DNA of 64,000 nt from an uncultured Coriobacteriaceae bacterium. GTDB lineage: Bacteria; Actinomycetota; Coriobacteriia; Coriobacteriales; Atopobiaceae. Under the pieces are notes generated by a model, which did not search any database, was not told the origin of the DNA, and worked only from the letters and a program-made list of their open reading frames with translations. Positions within the stretch are counted from its first letter, which is position 1; every line of letters starts with the position of its first letter. The position numbers and the translations under genes were made by a program. The stretch lies in NCBI GenBank assembly GCA_902780305.1, contig CACZFB010000011.1, positions 1 to 64,000 on the forward strand, written 5' to 3'. Positions 41,825-49,521 of the stretch are shown here, in pieces.

Positions 41825-43204
41825 ATGAACATGCTCTTGGAGGCTTTCGAGAGGACCGTGGAGCGGTTCCCCAACAAGGTAGCCGTGGCCGACGCAACCG
41901 ACTCGTACACGTTTGAGGAGCTGCGGGGCAAGGCGCGCGAGTACGGCGCCGAGCTCGCGAACGAGAACGATGCCGTGCTGGTGTATGCCGACCGCACGTG
42001 CGACACCATAATCCAGATGCTGGCAGCGATGTATGCGAACCGGGTATACGTGCCGCTCGACCCCGACATGCCGCAGCACAAGAAGCATTACGTGGAGGCG
42101 GCACTGCAAAACATGGGCGAGGTCGCCGACGACGCGACCTGCGTGATCTTTACCTCCGGCTCCACGGGCAACCCCAAGGGCGTGGTAAAGGGCGCGCATG
42201 CCTACGACAGCTTTATCCGCGCGTTCTGCAGGACCTTCCAGCTGGACGAGTCGCAGACCATTGGCAACCAGACGCCGTTCTTCTTCGATGCGAGCTCCAA
42301 GGACGTCCTGCTCATGATGTATTCGGGCGCGACGCTGGAGATACTGCCAACGGAGTTGTTTGCCACGCCCATCTCGCTGGTGGAGTACCTCAACGAGCGC
42401 AAGGTAACCTATACCTGCTGGGTCCCGTCGGCATACACCATCGTTACGCAGCTGGGGACGTTTGAGAGCGCCATGCCAGAGTACCTGCAGCACGCCTACT
42501 TCGTGGGGGAGCAGTTCCCCGTAAAGCACCTCATGCAGTGGATGCAGACGTTGCCGGATGTCGAGTTCGTAAACCTGTATGGGTCCACCGAGCTTGCCGG
42601 CGTGTGCTCGTACTGTCGCCTGGACACCGGTCGCACCTACGAGCGTATCCCGCTGGGCGTCGCACTCGAGGGCAACGAGGTGTTCCTTGCCAAGGACGGC
42701 AAGGCCCTGCCGCACGAGGTGGGCGCAGAGGGCGAGATCTGCGTTGCCGGCGGCATCCTGTCGTCGGGGTACCTCCACGACCTCGAGGGGAACGAAAAGC
42801 GCTTCGTGCGGATGACCACCCCATCGGGCAACGTTGCCCGGGTGCTGTGCACGGGCGACATGGCGCGCGTGGACGAGGACGGCGAGCTGGTGTTCGTGGG
42901 TAGGTCCGACTTCCAGATCAAGTACATGGGCCGGCGCATCGAGCTGCAGGAGATCGAGGTGGCGGCCGAGCACCTCATCCAGGTTGATGCGTGCTGCTGC
43001 GTCTTCGACCAGCGCAAGAAGCGCATCGTGATGTTTTGCACCACGACGGAGGGGCACGAGTGCACTGCGCGCGAGATCAAGCGCCTTATGCGCACGGCCG
43101 TCTCGAGCTACATGATGCCCAAGAAGATTGTGGTGCTCGACGAGATGCCGCACAATGCAAACGGCAAGATAGACCGTACGAGCCTCGCCGCGCGTCTTGC
43201 TTAG
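41825..43204 (+). CDS. Stand-alone amino-acid-adenylating enzyme (NRPS A-domain/DltA-like)
   Basis: A 459-residue ANL-superfamily enzyme. Core motifs in order: A3 FTSGSTGNPKG near 112, A4 FFFDASSKD near 156, A5 NLYGSTE near 255, A7/A8 CTGDMARVDEDGELVFVGRSDFQIKYMGRRIEL near 345-380 and A10 NANGKIDRTSL with the catalytic Lys near 450. Such enzymes activate an amino acid as AMP ester and load a carrier protein. No carrier, condensation or thioesterase gene is adjacent; a phosphopantetheinyl transferase domain occurs 8 kb away (51458-52981). DltA is possible but dltB/C/D are not beside it. ATG at 41825, with AAAGG upstream. Confidence 0.85.
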   Translation: MNMLLEAFERTVERFPNKVAVADATDSYTFEELRGKAREYGAELANENDAVLVYADRTCDTIIQMLAAMYANRVYVPLDPDMPQHKKHYVEAALQNMGEVADDATCVIFTSGSTGNPKGVVKGAHAYDSFIRAFCRTFQLDESQTIGNQTPFFFDASSKDVLLMMYSGATLEILPTELFATPISLVEYLNERKVTYTCWVPSAYTIVTQLGTFESAMPEYLQHAYFVGEQFPVKHLMQWMQTLPDVEFVNLYGSTELAGVCSYCRLDTGRTYERIPLGVALEGNEVFLAKDGKALPHEVGAEGEICVAGGILSSGYLHDLEGNEKRFVRMTTPSGNVARVLCTGDMARVDEDGELVFVGRSDFQIKYMGRRIELQEIEVAAEHLIQVDACCCVFDQRKKRIVMFCTTTEGHECTAREIKRLMRTAVSSYMMPKKIVVLDEMPHNANGKIDRTSLAARLA

Positions 43205-43269
43205 GGCCTGTGGGCGCAGCGGTTACGGGGCGTGTTAGGCTGGGGCTTGTTCAAAACAAGGAGGAGATC

Positions 43270-43777
43270 ATGACAAAACCGACCATCGCCGTGTTCCTGG
43301 CTCCCGGATGCGAGGAGATCGAGGCGCTTACCGTGGTGGACATCCTGTTTCGCGCCGGCATCGAATGCCACACCATCTCGGTGGGCGAGGACCGCTTGGT
43401 CACCTCGTCGCATGAGGTGAGCGTGCTTGCGAACCGCCACATAGACGACGCCGACCTGGATCTGGACGCCTACGACATGCTCGTGCTGCCGGGCGGGATT
43501 CCCGGCACGCCGAACCTGCATGCCAACGACAAGCTCATGGATGCCGTGCGTGCCTTTGCCGCCGCGAACCGTCCCGTCTCGGCCATCTGCGCCGCGCCGT
43601 CCATCCTGGCGGAGGAGGGGCTGCTCCGGGGTCGGCGCGCCACGAGCAACCCTGGATTCCATGAGGTGCTCGCCCATGGGCACGGCCATCGACTTTGGCT
43701 TGGAGATCGTGCGGCGCTACAAGGGCGACGACGAGGTGGAACGTCTTAAGGGCGCAGTGGTGTATTGGCGCCGCTAG
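43270..43777 (+). pseudogene. DJ-1/PfpI family gene with internal deletion and frameshift
   Basis: Strong RBS (AAGGAGG) and ATG at 43270. The frame reads as a normal DJ-1/ThiJ protein for ~133 residues: FLAPGCEEIEALTVVDILFRAG, LPGGIPGTPNL and the nucleophile elbow SAICAAPSILAEEGLLRGRRATSNPGF. After HEVLA it continues as nonsense and stops at 43749. The proper C-terminus, MGTAIDFGLEIVRRYKGDDEVERLKGAVVYW, is present in the +1 frame and ends at 43777. About 25 residues expected between these parts (the TDGNVITSR region) are missing, so a deletion with frame change is the simplest explanation; a sequencing error alone would not remove them. Confidence 0.75.
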
Positions 43778-44703
43778 AGGCACGGGAAACGCGGACGGCG
43801 CGTTGGCGTCGTCCGCCATACAAGCTGATGCTGGTTCTGGCCGCCGCACTGTGGGGCGGCTCGTTTGTCGTGCTCAAGGACGTGTTCGATGCGGTGCCGC
43901 CCTCGTGGTTGCTGGGCATTCGCTTCGTGATGGCCGGACTGCTCATGGGCGTGCTGTTTTGTGGGCGCATCGCCCGACGGCTGGATCGGGGGCATCTTTT
44001 GGCTGGCGTGCTGCTGGGGCTGAGCGGTGGCTCGGGCTATCTGGTGCAGAACCTGGGGCTGGTGGACACGACGCCGGGGCACAACGCGTTTCTTACCGCG
44101 ACGTACTGCGTGATGGTGCCCTTCCTGCATTGGACCGTGGCGCGCGTCCGGCCTCGCTGGTCCAACGTGGCGGCTGCATTTCTGGCACTTGCCGGCGTCG
44201 GCGCGCTCTCGCTGGGCGCTGCGGATGGCTTGTGGCTGAGCTGGGGCGACGGGATGACGCTGTTCGGCGCCTTTTGGTTTGCCGTGCAGATCGAGGTGAT
44301 GGTCCACGTGGCGTCCGGCCGAGACGTGCTTACCATGACCGTGGTCGAGTTCTTCGTTATGGGCGCCGTCTGCCTGGCATATGGCATGCTGTTCCAGCCG
44401 CCCCCGCCGCCATCGACGTTCGCGAGCCCGGAGGTCTGGCTCCAGATGGGCTATCTGGTCCTGCTTGCCTCGTGTCTGTGCACCATGTTCCAAAACGTCG
44501 GCCAGGCCCACGTGCCTCCTGCGCAGGCGTCGCTGCTGCTCTCGCTGGAAAGCGTGTTCGGTGTGTTATTTAGCGTGGTGCTCTATGGGGAGACGCTCAC
44601 GTCGTCGCTCGTCGTGGGATTCTTGCTGGTCTTCGCGGCAATCCTGACGAGCGAGCTCGCAGGGTGGGAGGCGTCGGCGGGCCAAGGGGTTGCCGAGCAA
44701 TAG
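43765..44703 (+). CDS. EamA/DMT-family transporter
   Basis: A 312-residue member of the drug/metabolite transporter superfamily with ten predicted membrane helices in two EamA repeats. The first repeat opens LMLVLAAALWGGSFVVLKDVFDAVPPSWLLGIRF and contains LQNLGLVDTTPGHNAFLTATYCVMVPFL; the second ends with HVPPAQASLLLSLESVFGVLFSVVLYGETLTSSLVVGFLLVFAAI. The start is probably TTG at 43765, overlapping the end of the DJ-1 gene by 13 bp; ATG at 43828 is an alternative. Likely exports an amino acid or metabolite; substrate unknown. Confidence 0.88.
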   Translation: MAPLEARETRTARWRRPPYKLMLVLAAALWGGSFVVLKDVFDAVPPSWLLGIRFVMAGLLMGVLFCGRIARRLDRGHLLAGVLLGLSGGSGYLVQNLGLVDTTPGHNAFLTATYCVMVPFLHWTVARVRPRWSNVAAAFLALAGVGALSLGAADGLWLSWGDGMTLFGAFWFAVQIEVMVHVASGRDVLTMTVVEFFVMGAVCLAYGMLFQPPPPPSTFASPEVWLQMGYLVLLASCLCTMFQNVGQAHVPPAQASLLLSLESVFGVLFSVVLYGETLTSSLVVGFLLVFAAILTSELAGWEASAGQGVAEQ

Positions 44704-44780
44704 GACGGCAGCCCTCGCGGGCAAGAGGCTCGATGGGCGGGGAAAGCCCTGTGGAGTCTGCAAGGTGAGGAGGGATTCGC

Positions 44781-47700
44781 GTGATAACCGAGAGTGCGCT
44801 TCGGCGAGCCTGCACGGCAGCCACCTTTGCCCACGCGCGTCGCGTGGCGGAGGAGGGGAGCCGTCTGCACCGGCGTCGCTGTGGCCAAGACGGCAGCGAT
44901 GTCTCGCTGCGTGCGAACGTGGAGGCGGGCGACAGCTGGGAGTCGTCGCACAAGGTATTCGTGACCGTGGACGAGGAGACCGGCGCCCTTGAGGACTATG
45001 GTTGCGACTGCGTCAGCTCGCTGCGCAAGCCCGGTCCCTGTAAGCATGTGATCGCGCTCGTCCTGGACTACCTGCTGCGGCCGGAGCGCTACGAGGGTGC
45101 CCGCGCGCAGGACGATGCGACCACCTCGCGCTCCTTGGCCCGCCTGATCGAGCGGGGCATGGCAACGGTGCCCGCAACCGACGTCGTCCCAACCGAGCAG
45201 ACCGCTGGCACTGTTGACCTTGCGCTCACGCTCACCTATGAGGTTGGATTCGGGGCACGATTCAGGATTGGCGGTTCCAAGGGCTCCTACGCGTTGGCCT
45301 CCATCAGCGACTTCGTAACGCAGGTGGAGGAGCGGTCCTTCGTCTCCTATGGGAAGAACCTGGCGTTTGCGCACGAGCCCGAGGCCTTTTGCGAGCGGGG
45401 CAGGGCAGTAACCAACGTGCTCGTGCGTGCCATCCGCAACCGGCGCGCCTACTCGTACGAACGGGTGACGGGGCGCGGCGCCTTTGGTGCGCCCGCGCTG
45501 CCAACGCGCGAGCTACACCTGTCGCCACCCGAGCTCGAGGAGCTGCTAGCCTGCTACGTGGGACACGAGATCGTGCTGGAGCGCGTCTTGGCGCAAGGCG
45601 ACGTGGCGTCGGGTGCGCTCACCGTAACCGACGAGGACCCACAGGTGGCCCTCTCGATCGTGGTTGGCGACGGTGGCTCCATGGAACTCGTGCGCCCGCA
45701 GGGTCTGCGCGTGGTGTCGAGCGGGGGACGCGCGTACGCTTGGGACGACCGGTTCCTCTATGTGTGCGGCGACCGGATGTCGAGCTATGCCGACGTGCTC
45801 TCGTCGGTCTTTGGCGACGCCGCACTGCCTCTGACGGTTGCCCCGCGTGACGCGCGGGCCTTTTGCGCCACGGTACTCCCCAGCCTGGAGGAGGTGGCCG
45901 AGGTGGCTGTGCCACCGGAGCTGGACGCGCTTCGGCCGGTTCCCTGCGAGTTGCGGTTCTATCTGGACCGCAGGGGCCGCGCGGTGTCGTGTGCGGCGTT
46001 TGCGCTGTATGGTGACGAGCGGGTCTCGCTGGCGTCGACGCGCAAGGCAGCCCGGCAAGCGCAGCCAGACTTGGTTCGAGACGTGGCGGCGGAGGCCCAT
46101 GCCCGCGAGGTGTGCCGGCGACTCTTTCCCCAGATGGGCGAGGACGGGACCATGGTGTCGCGGGCAACCGGGGAGTCGCTCGCGCGCCTCGTGTTCGATG
46201 GCGTCCGAGAGCTGCAACGTCTGGGCACGGTCTTCACCACGTCTGCCTTCGACTCGCTGCGCTGTGGGACGCGCCTTACCGTGCGCGTGGGACTCTCGGT
46301 ACGCTCGCACCTGCTGGACGTGTCGTTCTATGCCAACGGCATCGACGCCTCCGAGGTCGCCGGCATTCTGGAGAGCTACCGGCTCAAGAAGCGCTTCCAT
46401 CGCCTGCAGGACGGCTCGTTTGTGGAGCTCGCCAACGCGGACGTGTCCCATGCGGGCACGGTCGCGCAGGAGCTGGGGCTTACCACCGCGCAGATAGCGG
46501 GCGGATCGACGTCCGTACCCGCCTATCGTGCGTTGCCGATGGAGCCGCTGCTCGATGAGGGCGACGTGGACGGGTCGGTGGTGGCCTATCTGGATCGCAT
46601 TCGCGGCGTGGACCTCGCGGCATACGAGGTGCCCAAGGAGCTGGCGGACGTGCTGCGTCCCTACCAGGCCGACGGATACCGTTGGCTGTGCGGGCTTGCC
46701 GACATGGGCTTGGGTGGCATCCTTGCCGACGAGATGGGCCTGGGCAAGTCGGTGCAGCTCATCTCGCTGCTGTTGGCGCGCGCAGACGAGGCGCGTGACG
46801 TCGGTCCCTCCCTGGTGGTGTGCCCGGCATCCCTCGTCTTCAACTGGCTTGCGGAGCTGCAAAAGTTCGCCCCGCAGCTGGACGCGCACGCCGTCACCGG
46901 AACGGCGCAGGAGCGTGCGGAGATGGTCGAGCGGGGGGCCGACGTGCTGGTCACCTCGTACGACCTGCTGCGCAGGGACCTCCAGATCTATGCCGAGCAC
47001 GCCTTTTGGTGCGTGGTCCTGGACGAGGCGCAGTACGTGAAGAACCACGAGACGCAAACGGCGCAGGCGGTAAAGGAGCTGCGCAGCACGCATCGCATTG
47101 CGCTCTCGGGCACACCCGTCGAGAATCGCCTCTCGGAGCTGTGGAGCATCTTCGACTTCCTCATGCCCGGGTTGCTTGGCTCCTACGAGCGTTTTAGGGA
47201 GCGATACGAGCGGCCCATCGTGGAGGGTGACCAGGAGGCGTCCAGGCGTCTGAGCCGGGCAATCGGTCCCTTCGTGTTGCGACGTACCAAGCGAGACGTG
47301 GTGCGCGACCTTCCCGACAAGGTGGAGCGTACCGTGCACGTGCGCATGGGCGAGCGGCAGCGTGCCGTGTACGACGCGCAGGCGCTCGAGCTGCGTGGTC
47401 AGCTCGAGCAGGGTGGCGTGTCGGATGGGAACGCGGGCAAGCTCCAAATACTTGCGGGACTCACGCGTCTTCGGCAGATCTGCTGTGACCCACAGCTGGT
47501 GTTCGAGGACTATCGGGAGGGTTCTGCCAAGACCGAGGCGCTGCTCACGCTGCTGGGGCGCTTGGCCGACTCGGGGCAAAAGACCCTAGTGTTCTCGCAG
47601 TTTACCAGCTATTTGGATACGGTCGCATCGCGTCTGGGCGACCAGCGCATACCGTACTTCCAGATTTATGGCTCGACGCCAAAGCAGCGGCGCGTGGAAC

Positions 47701-48035
47701 TGGTGGACCAGTTTAACGAGGACGAAACGCCGGTGTTTCTCATCTCGCTCAAGGCTGGTGGTACGGGACTCAACCTTACGGGGGCATCGGCCGTCGTGCA
47801 TGCCGACCCATGGTGGAACGTTGCTGCACAAGACCAGGCAACCGACCGGGCGCATCGCATTGGCCAGACGAGGAGCGTGACCGTGTACCGCCTCATTGCG
47901 AGTGACACCATAGAGGAACGCATCGTGGAGCTGCAGCAGGCCAAGACGCAGCTGGCAGACGTCGTTGCGGGTGGTGCGGCGGGCATGTCGCTGGCTTCGC
48001 TCTCGCGCGAGGACCTCGAGGTCCTGCTGGGGTAG
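44781..48035 (+). CDS. SWI2/SNF2-family helicase with SWIM zinc finger
   Basis: A 1084-residue ATP-dependent DNA translocase. Near residue 74 is a SWIM finger (GCDCVSS ... GPCKHVIAL, CxC...CxH). A long central region (SNF2-associated) follows, then the helicase: motif I ILADEMGLGKSVQLI near 650, motif II VVLDEAQYVKN near 750, LSGTPVENRLSELWSIFDFL, and the C-lobe with VFSQFTSYLD, LISLKAGGTGLNLT and DQATDRAHRIGQTRSVTVYRL (motif VI). GTG start at 44781 with AGGAGG 8 bp before. This type is common and chromosomal in Actinobacteria and Firmicutes; a role in DNA repair or chromosome-bound protein remodelling is likely. No methylase or nuclease partner is adjacent. Confidence 0.95.
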   Translation: MITESALRRACTAATFAHARRVAEEGSRLHRRRCGQDGSDVSLRANVEAGDSWESSHKVFVTVDEETGALEDYGCDCVSSLRKPGPCKHVIALVLDYLLRPERYEGARAQDDATTSRSLARLIERGMATVPATDVVPTEQTAGTVDLALTLTYEVGFGARFRIGGSKGSYALASISDFVTQVEERSFVSYGKNLAFAHEPEAFCERGRAVTNVLVRAIRNRRAYSYERVTGRGAFGAPALPTRELHLSPPELEELLACYVGHEIVLERVLAQGDVASGALTVTDEDPQVALSIVVGDGGSMELVRPQGLRVVSSGGRAYAWDDRFLYVCGDRMSSYADVLSSVFGDAALPLTVAPRDARAFCATVLPSLEEVAEVAVPPELDALRPVPCELRFYLDRRGRAVSCAAFALYGDERVSLASTRKAARQAQPDLVRDVAAEAHAREVCRRLFPQMGEDGTMVSRATGESLARLVFDGVRELQRLGTVFTTSAFDSLRCGTRLTVRVGLSVRSHLLDVSFYANGIDASEVAGILESYRLKKRFHRLQDGSFVELANADVSHAGTVAQELGLTTAQIAGGSTSVPAYRALPMEPLLDEGDVDGSVVAYLDRIRGVDLAAYEVPKELADVLRPYQADGYRWLCGLADMGLGGILADEMGLGKSVQLISLLLARADEARDVGPSLVVCPASLVFNWLAELQKFAPQLDAHAVTGTAQERAEMVERGADVLVTSYDLLRRDLQIYAEHAFWCVVLDEAQYVKNHETQTAQAVKELRSTHRIALSGTPVENRLSELWSIFDFLMPGLLGSYERFRERYERPIVEGDQEASRRLSRAIGPFVLRRTKRDVVRDLPDKVERTVHVRMGERQRAVYDAQALELRGQLEQGGVSDGNAGKLQILAGLTRLRQICCDPQLVFEDYREGSAKTEALLTLLGRLADSGQKTLVFSQFTSYLDTVASRLGDQRIPYFQIYGSTPKQRRVELVDQFNEDETPVFLISLKAGGTGLNLTGASAVVHADPWWNVAAQDQATDRAHRIGQTRSVTVYRLIASDTIEERIVELQQAKTQLADVVAGGAAGMSLASLSREDLEVLLG

Positions 48036-48063
48036 TGTATAGTTGACGCGGGGGTGATGCTAC

Positions 48064-48636
48064 ATGGGCAACACGCTGCTGTTTTCCACAATACCTCGTT
48101 TGGAGGGCGAGCGCATCGTGATCAAGCGCCTGGAGGATGCCGATGCGCAGGCGCTCTGGGAATTCTCGCACAGCGACGAGGTGTATCGGTACCTGCCCAC
48201 GTTCCTGTTCGAGCAGCAGTTCCAGAACATGCACGAGTGCATCGCGCAAATGTACGGGCCGCTCTTTGCGAACAAGGAATCAATTATTCTGGGCATCTAT
48301 CTGCGGGATGGCATGCAGTTTTGCGGCCTGTTCGAGTTCTATGGCTTCCGAGACGACATGCACAAGATAAGCATCGGCTATCGGCTGCTCGAGCGGTATT
48401 GGGGCCAGGGCATTGCCACCGAGGCCGTGCGCCTTGCGGTTCACTACCTGTACGCCAAGATCGAGATCGAGCTCATAACGGCCAGCACCATGGTGGAGAA
48501 TCGCGCCTCGGCGCAGGTGCTCTATAAGAACGGGTTTGTCTGGACGACGCAGGCCGACGAGGACTGGGGCTTCGAGCAGCCCACCCTGGCCGACAAGTGG
48601 TTTACCTCGCCGATCGAAGGGGCCGCCCCCCATTGA
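48064..48636 (+). CDS. GNAT acetyltransferase (RimJ/RimL-like)
   Basis: A 190-residue acetyltransferase: ERIVIKRLEDADAQALWEF at the start, ISIGYRLLERYWGQGIATEAVRLAVHYLY with the acetyl-CoA loop near residue 115, and TASTMVENRASAQVLYKNGFV, the pattern of N-terminal or small-molecule acetylases. It starts 28 bp after the helicase gene. Its final residues (about SPIEGAAPH) and the stop codon are encoded by the left arm of a family B repeat, so the repeat has replaced or extended the original end. Confidence 0.85.
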   Translation: MGNTLLFSTIPRLEGERIVIKRLEDADAQALWEFSHSDEVYRYLPTFLFEQQFQNMHECIAQMYGPLFANKESIILGIYLRDGMQFCGLFEFYGFRDDMHKISIGYRLLERYWGQGIATEAVRLAVHYLYAKIEIELITASTMVENRASAQVLYKNGFVWTTQADEDWGFEQPTLADKWFTSPIEGAAPH

Positions 48637-48687
48637 TGGGTCGATTGTGACCCATCAATGGGGGGGCGGCCCCTTCGATCGGCGAGG
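48605..48687. repeat. Family B inverted repeat, ~38-bp arms, overlapping the GNAT gene end
   Basis: Arms 48605-48642 and 48649-48687 pair almost perfectly (one extra G in the right arm) around the loop GATTGT. The arm begins CCTCGCCGATCGAAGGGG and contains CCGCCCCCCATTGATGGGTC. The last nine codons of the upstream gene and its TGA lie in the left arm; the convergent SCP2 gene ends 9 bp beyond the right arm. The longest hairpin in the window. Confidence 0.9.
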
Positions 48688-48695
48688 TGCCGAAA

Positions 48696-49022
48696 CTACT
48701 GCTTAATGATGTCGGAGAACTCCGCAGCCTTCTCCAGATCGCCGTCGACCTTGAGCTTGCGCAAGGTGTAGGCGACCACGGGCTCGAGCTTGCCGTCGAT
48801 GAGCTTGTTGAAGTCCTTGCTCTTCATGGTCATGCTGCAGTCGTAGCCCTCGTACTCGCCACGCTCGATGGTAATGACGCCGTCCTTGATCTCCACGTAG
48901 AAGACACCGGACTCTTCTTCCTTGCCGGTGATGTTAACCTGTACCGCAAGGAACTCTGTCTCGGAGGCATCAATGCGGTCGGTCATGCCCTGCACCTTAG
49001 CAAACGTCTCTTCGAATGTCAT
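48696..49022 (-). CDS. SCP2 sterol-carrier-like protein
   Basis: A 108-residue SCP2-domain protein: TFEETFAKVQGMTDRIDASETEFLAVQVNITG, GVFYVEIKDGVITIERGEYEGYDCSMTMKSKDFNKLIDGKLEPVVAYTLRKLKVDGDLEKAAEF. The last part, with the KVDGDLEKA motif, is diagnostic of the lipid-binding fold. Small cytoplasmic proteins of this kind bind hydrophobic ligands such as acyl chains. It follows the STAS gene by 33 bp on the same strand. Confidence 0.88.
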   Translation of the reverse strand: MTFEETFAKVQGMTDRIDASETEFLAVQVNITGKEEESGVFYVEIKDGVITIERGEYEGYDCSMTMKSKDFNKLIDGKLEPVVAYTLRKLKVDGDLEKAAEFSDIIKQ

Positions 49023-49055
49023 GGATCTTCCTCTCTGTGATTGCTCGCCTCGTGG

Positions 49056-49358
49056 CTAGGCCAGATTCAGAACGCCGGTAAGACCAGTCGTCTTCACGAC
49101 CTGCTGCACGGTATCGCTCGCGTTCACAATAATGCAGGTGCCACCCTTATCGGCCTGAGTCTTGCTCAACAGGATGAGCGCACGCAGTCCTGCGCTCGAT
49201 ACGTACTCAAGATTGGCAACGTCAAGCGTGAGGTCGATGACGTCGGCGATGTCCTCGAGCGTCTGAGTCTCGAAGTCCGGCGAGGTGTTGACGTCGAGTC
49301 GGCCGTTAAGCGCAATGGTCATGCTCGTTCCGTCAACGGTTTTGCTTGTCTCCAGCAT
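49056..49358 (-). CDS. STAS-domain anti-sigma-factor-antagonist-like protein
   Basis: A 100-residue STAS protein: SMTIALNGRLDVNTSPDFETQTLEDI, then LDVANLEYVSSAGLRALILLSK with the phosphorylatable serine in the YVSSAGLRAL motif. Start at 49358 after GGAGGATGTACC; a longer frame lacks an RBS. By family it should partner with a GHKL-type kinase/anti-sigma factor; no such gene is adjacent, but a GHKL-like domain is fused to a MATE transporter at the right end of the window. Confidence 0.88.
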   Translation of the reverse strand: MLETSKTVDGTSMTIALNGRLDVNTSPDFETQTLEDIADVIDLTLDVANLEYVSSAGLRALILLSKTQADKGGTCIIVNASDTVQQVVKTTGLTGVLNLA

Positions 49359-49483
49359 GGTACATCCTCCTCGTTGTTCTCTCGCACCATGGCGGTACGA
49401 CACTATGCATACTATAGGGCATAGAAGTTTTTTTTGCCGACGAGAGTTGCAAAGGATGCTTGCTACTTCATTGGCGCAGGCGA

Positions 49484-49514
49484 CCTATCAAAGGGGGTAA
49501 CCCCCATTAATAGG
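49484..49514. repeat. Family B short inverted repeat
   Basis: CCTATCAAAGGGGG-TAA-CCCCCATTAATAGG, with two mismatches in the stem. It lies 7 bp downstream (minus strand) of the ABC exporter gene, as a probable terminator. Confidence 0.7.
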
Positions 49515-49521
49515 CCGACAC

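Noticed and set aside
45546-47579. A 677-codon minus-strand open frame under the SNF2 helicase
   Set aside because: Antisense shadow of helicase codons; no recognisable motif.
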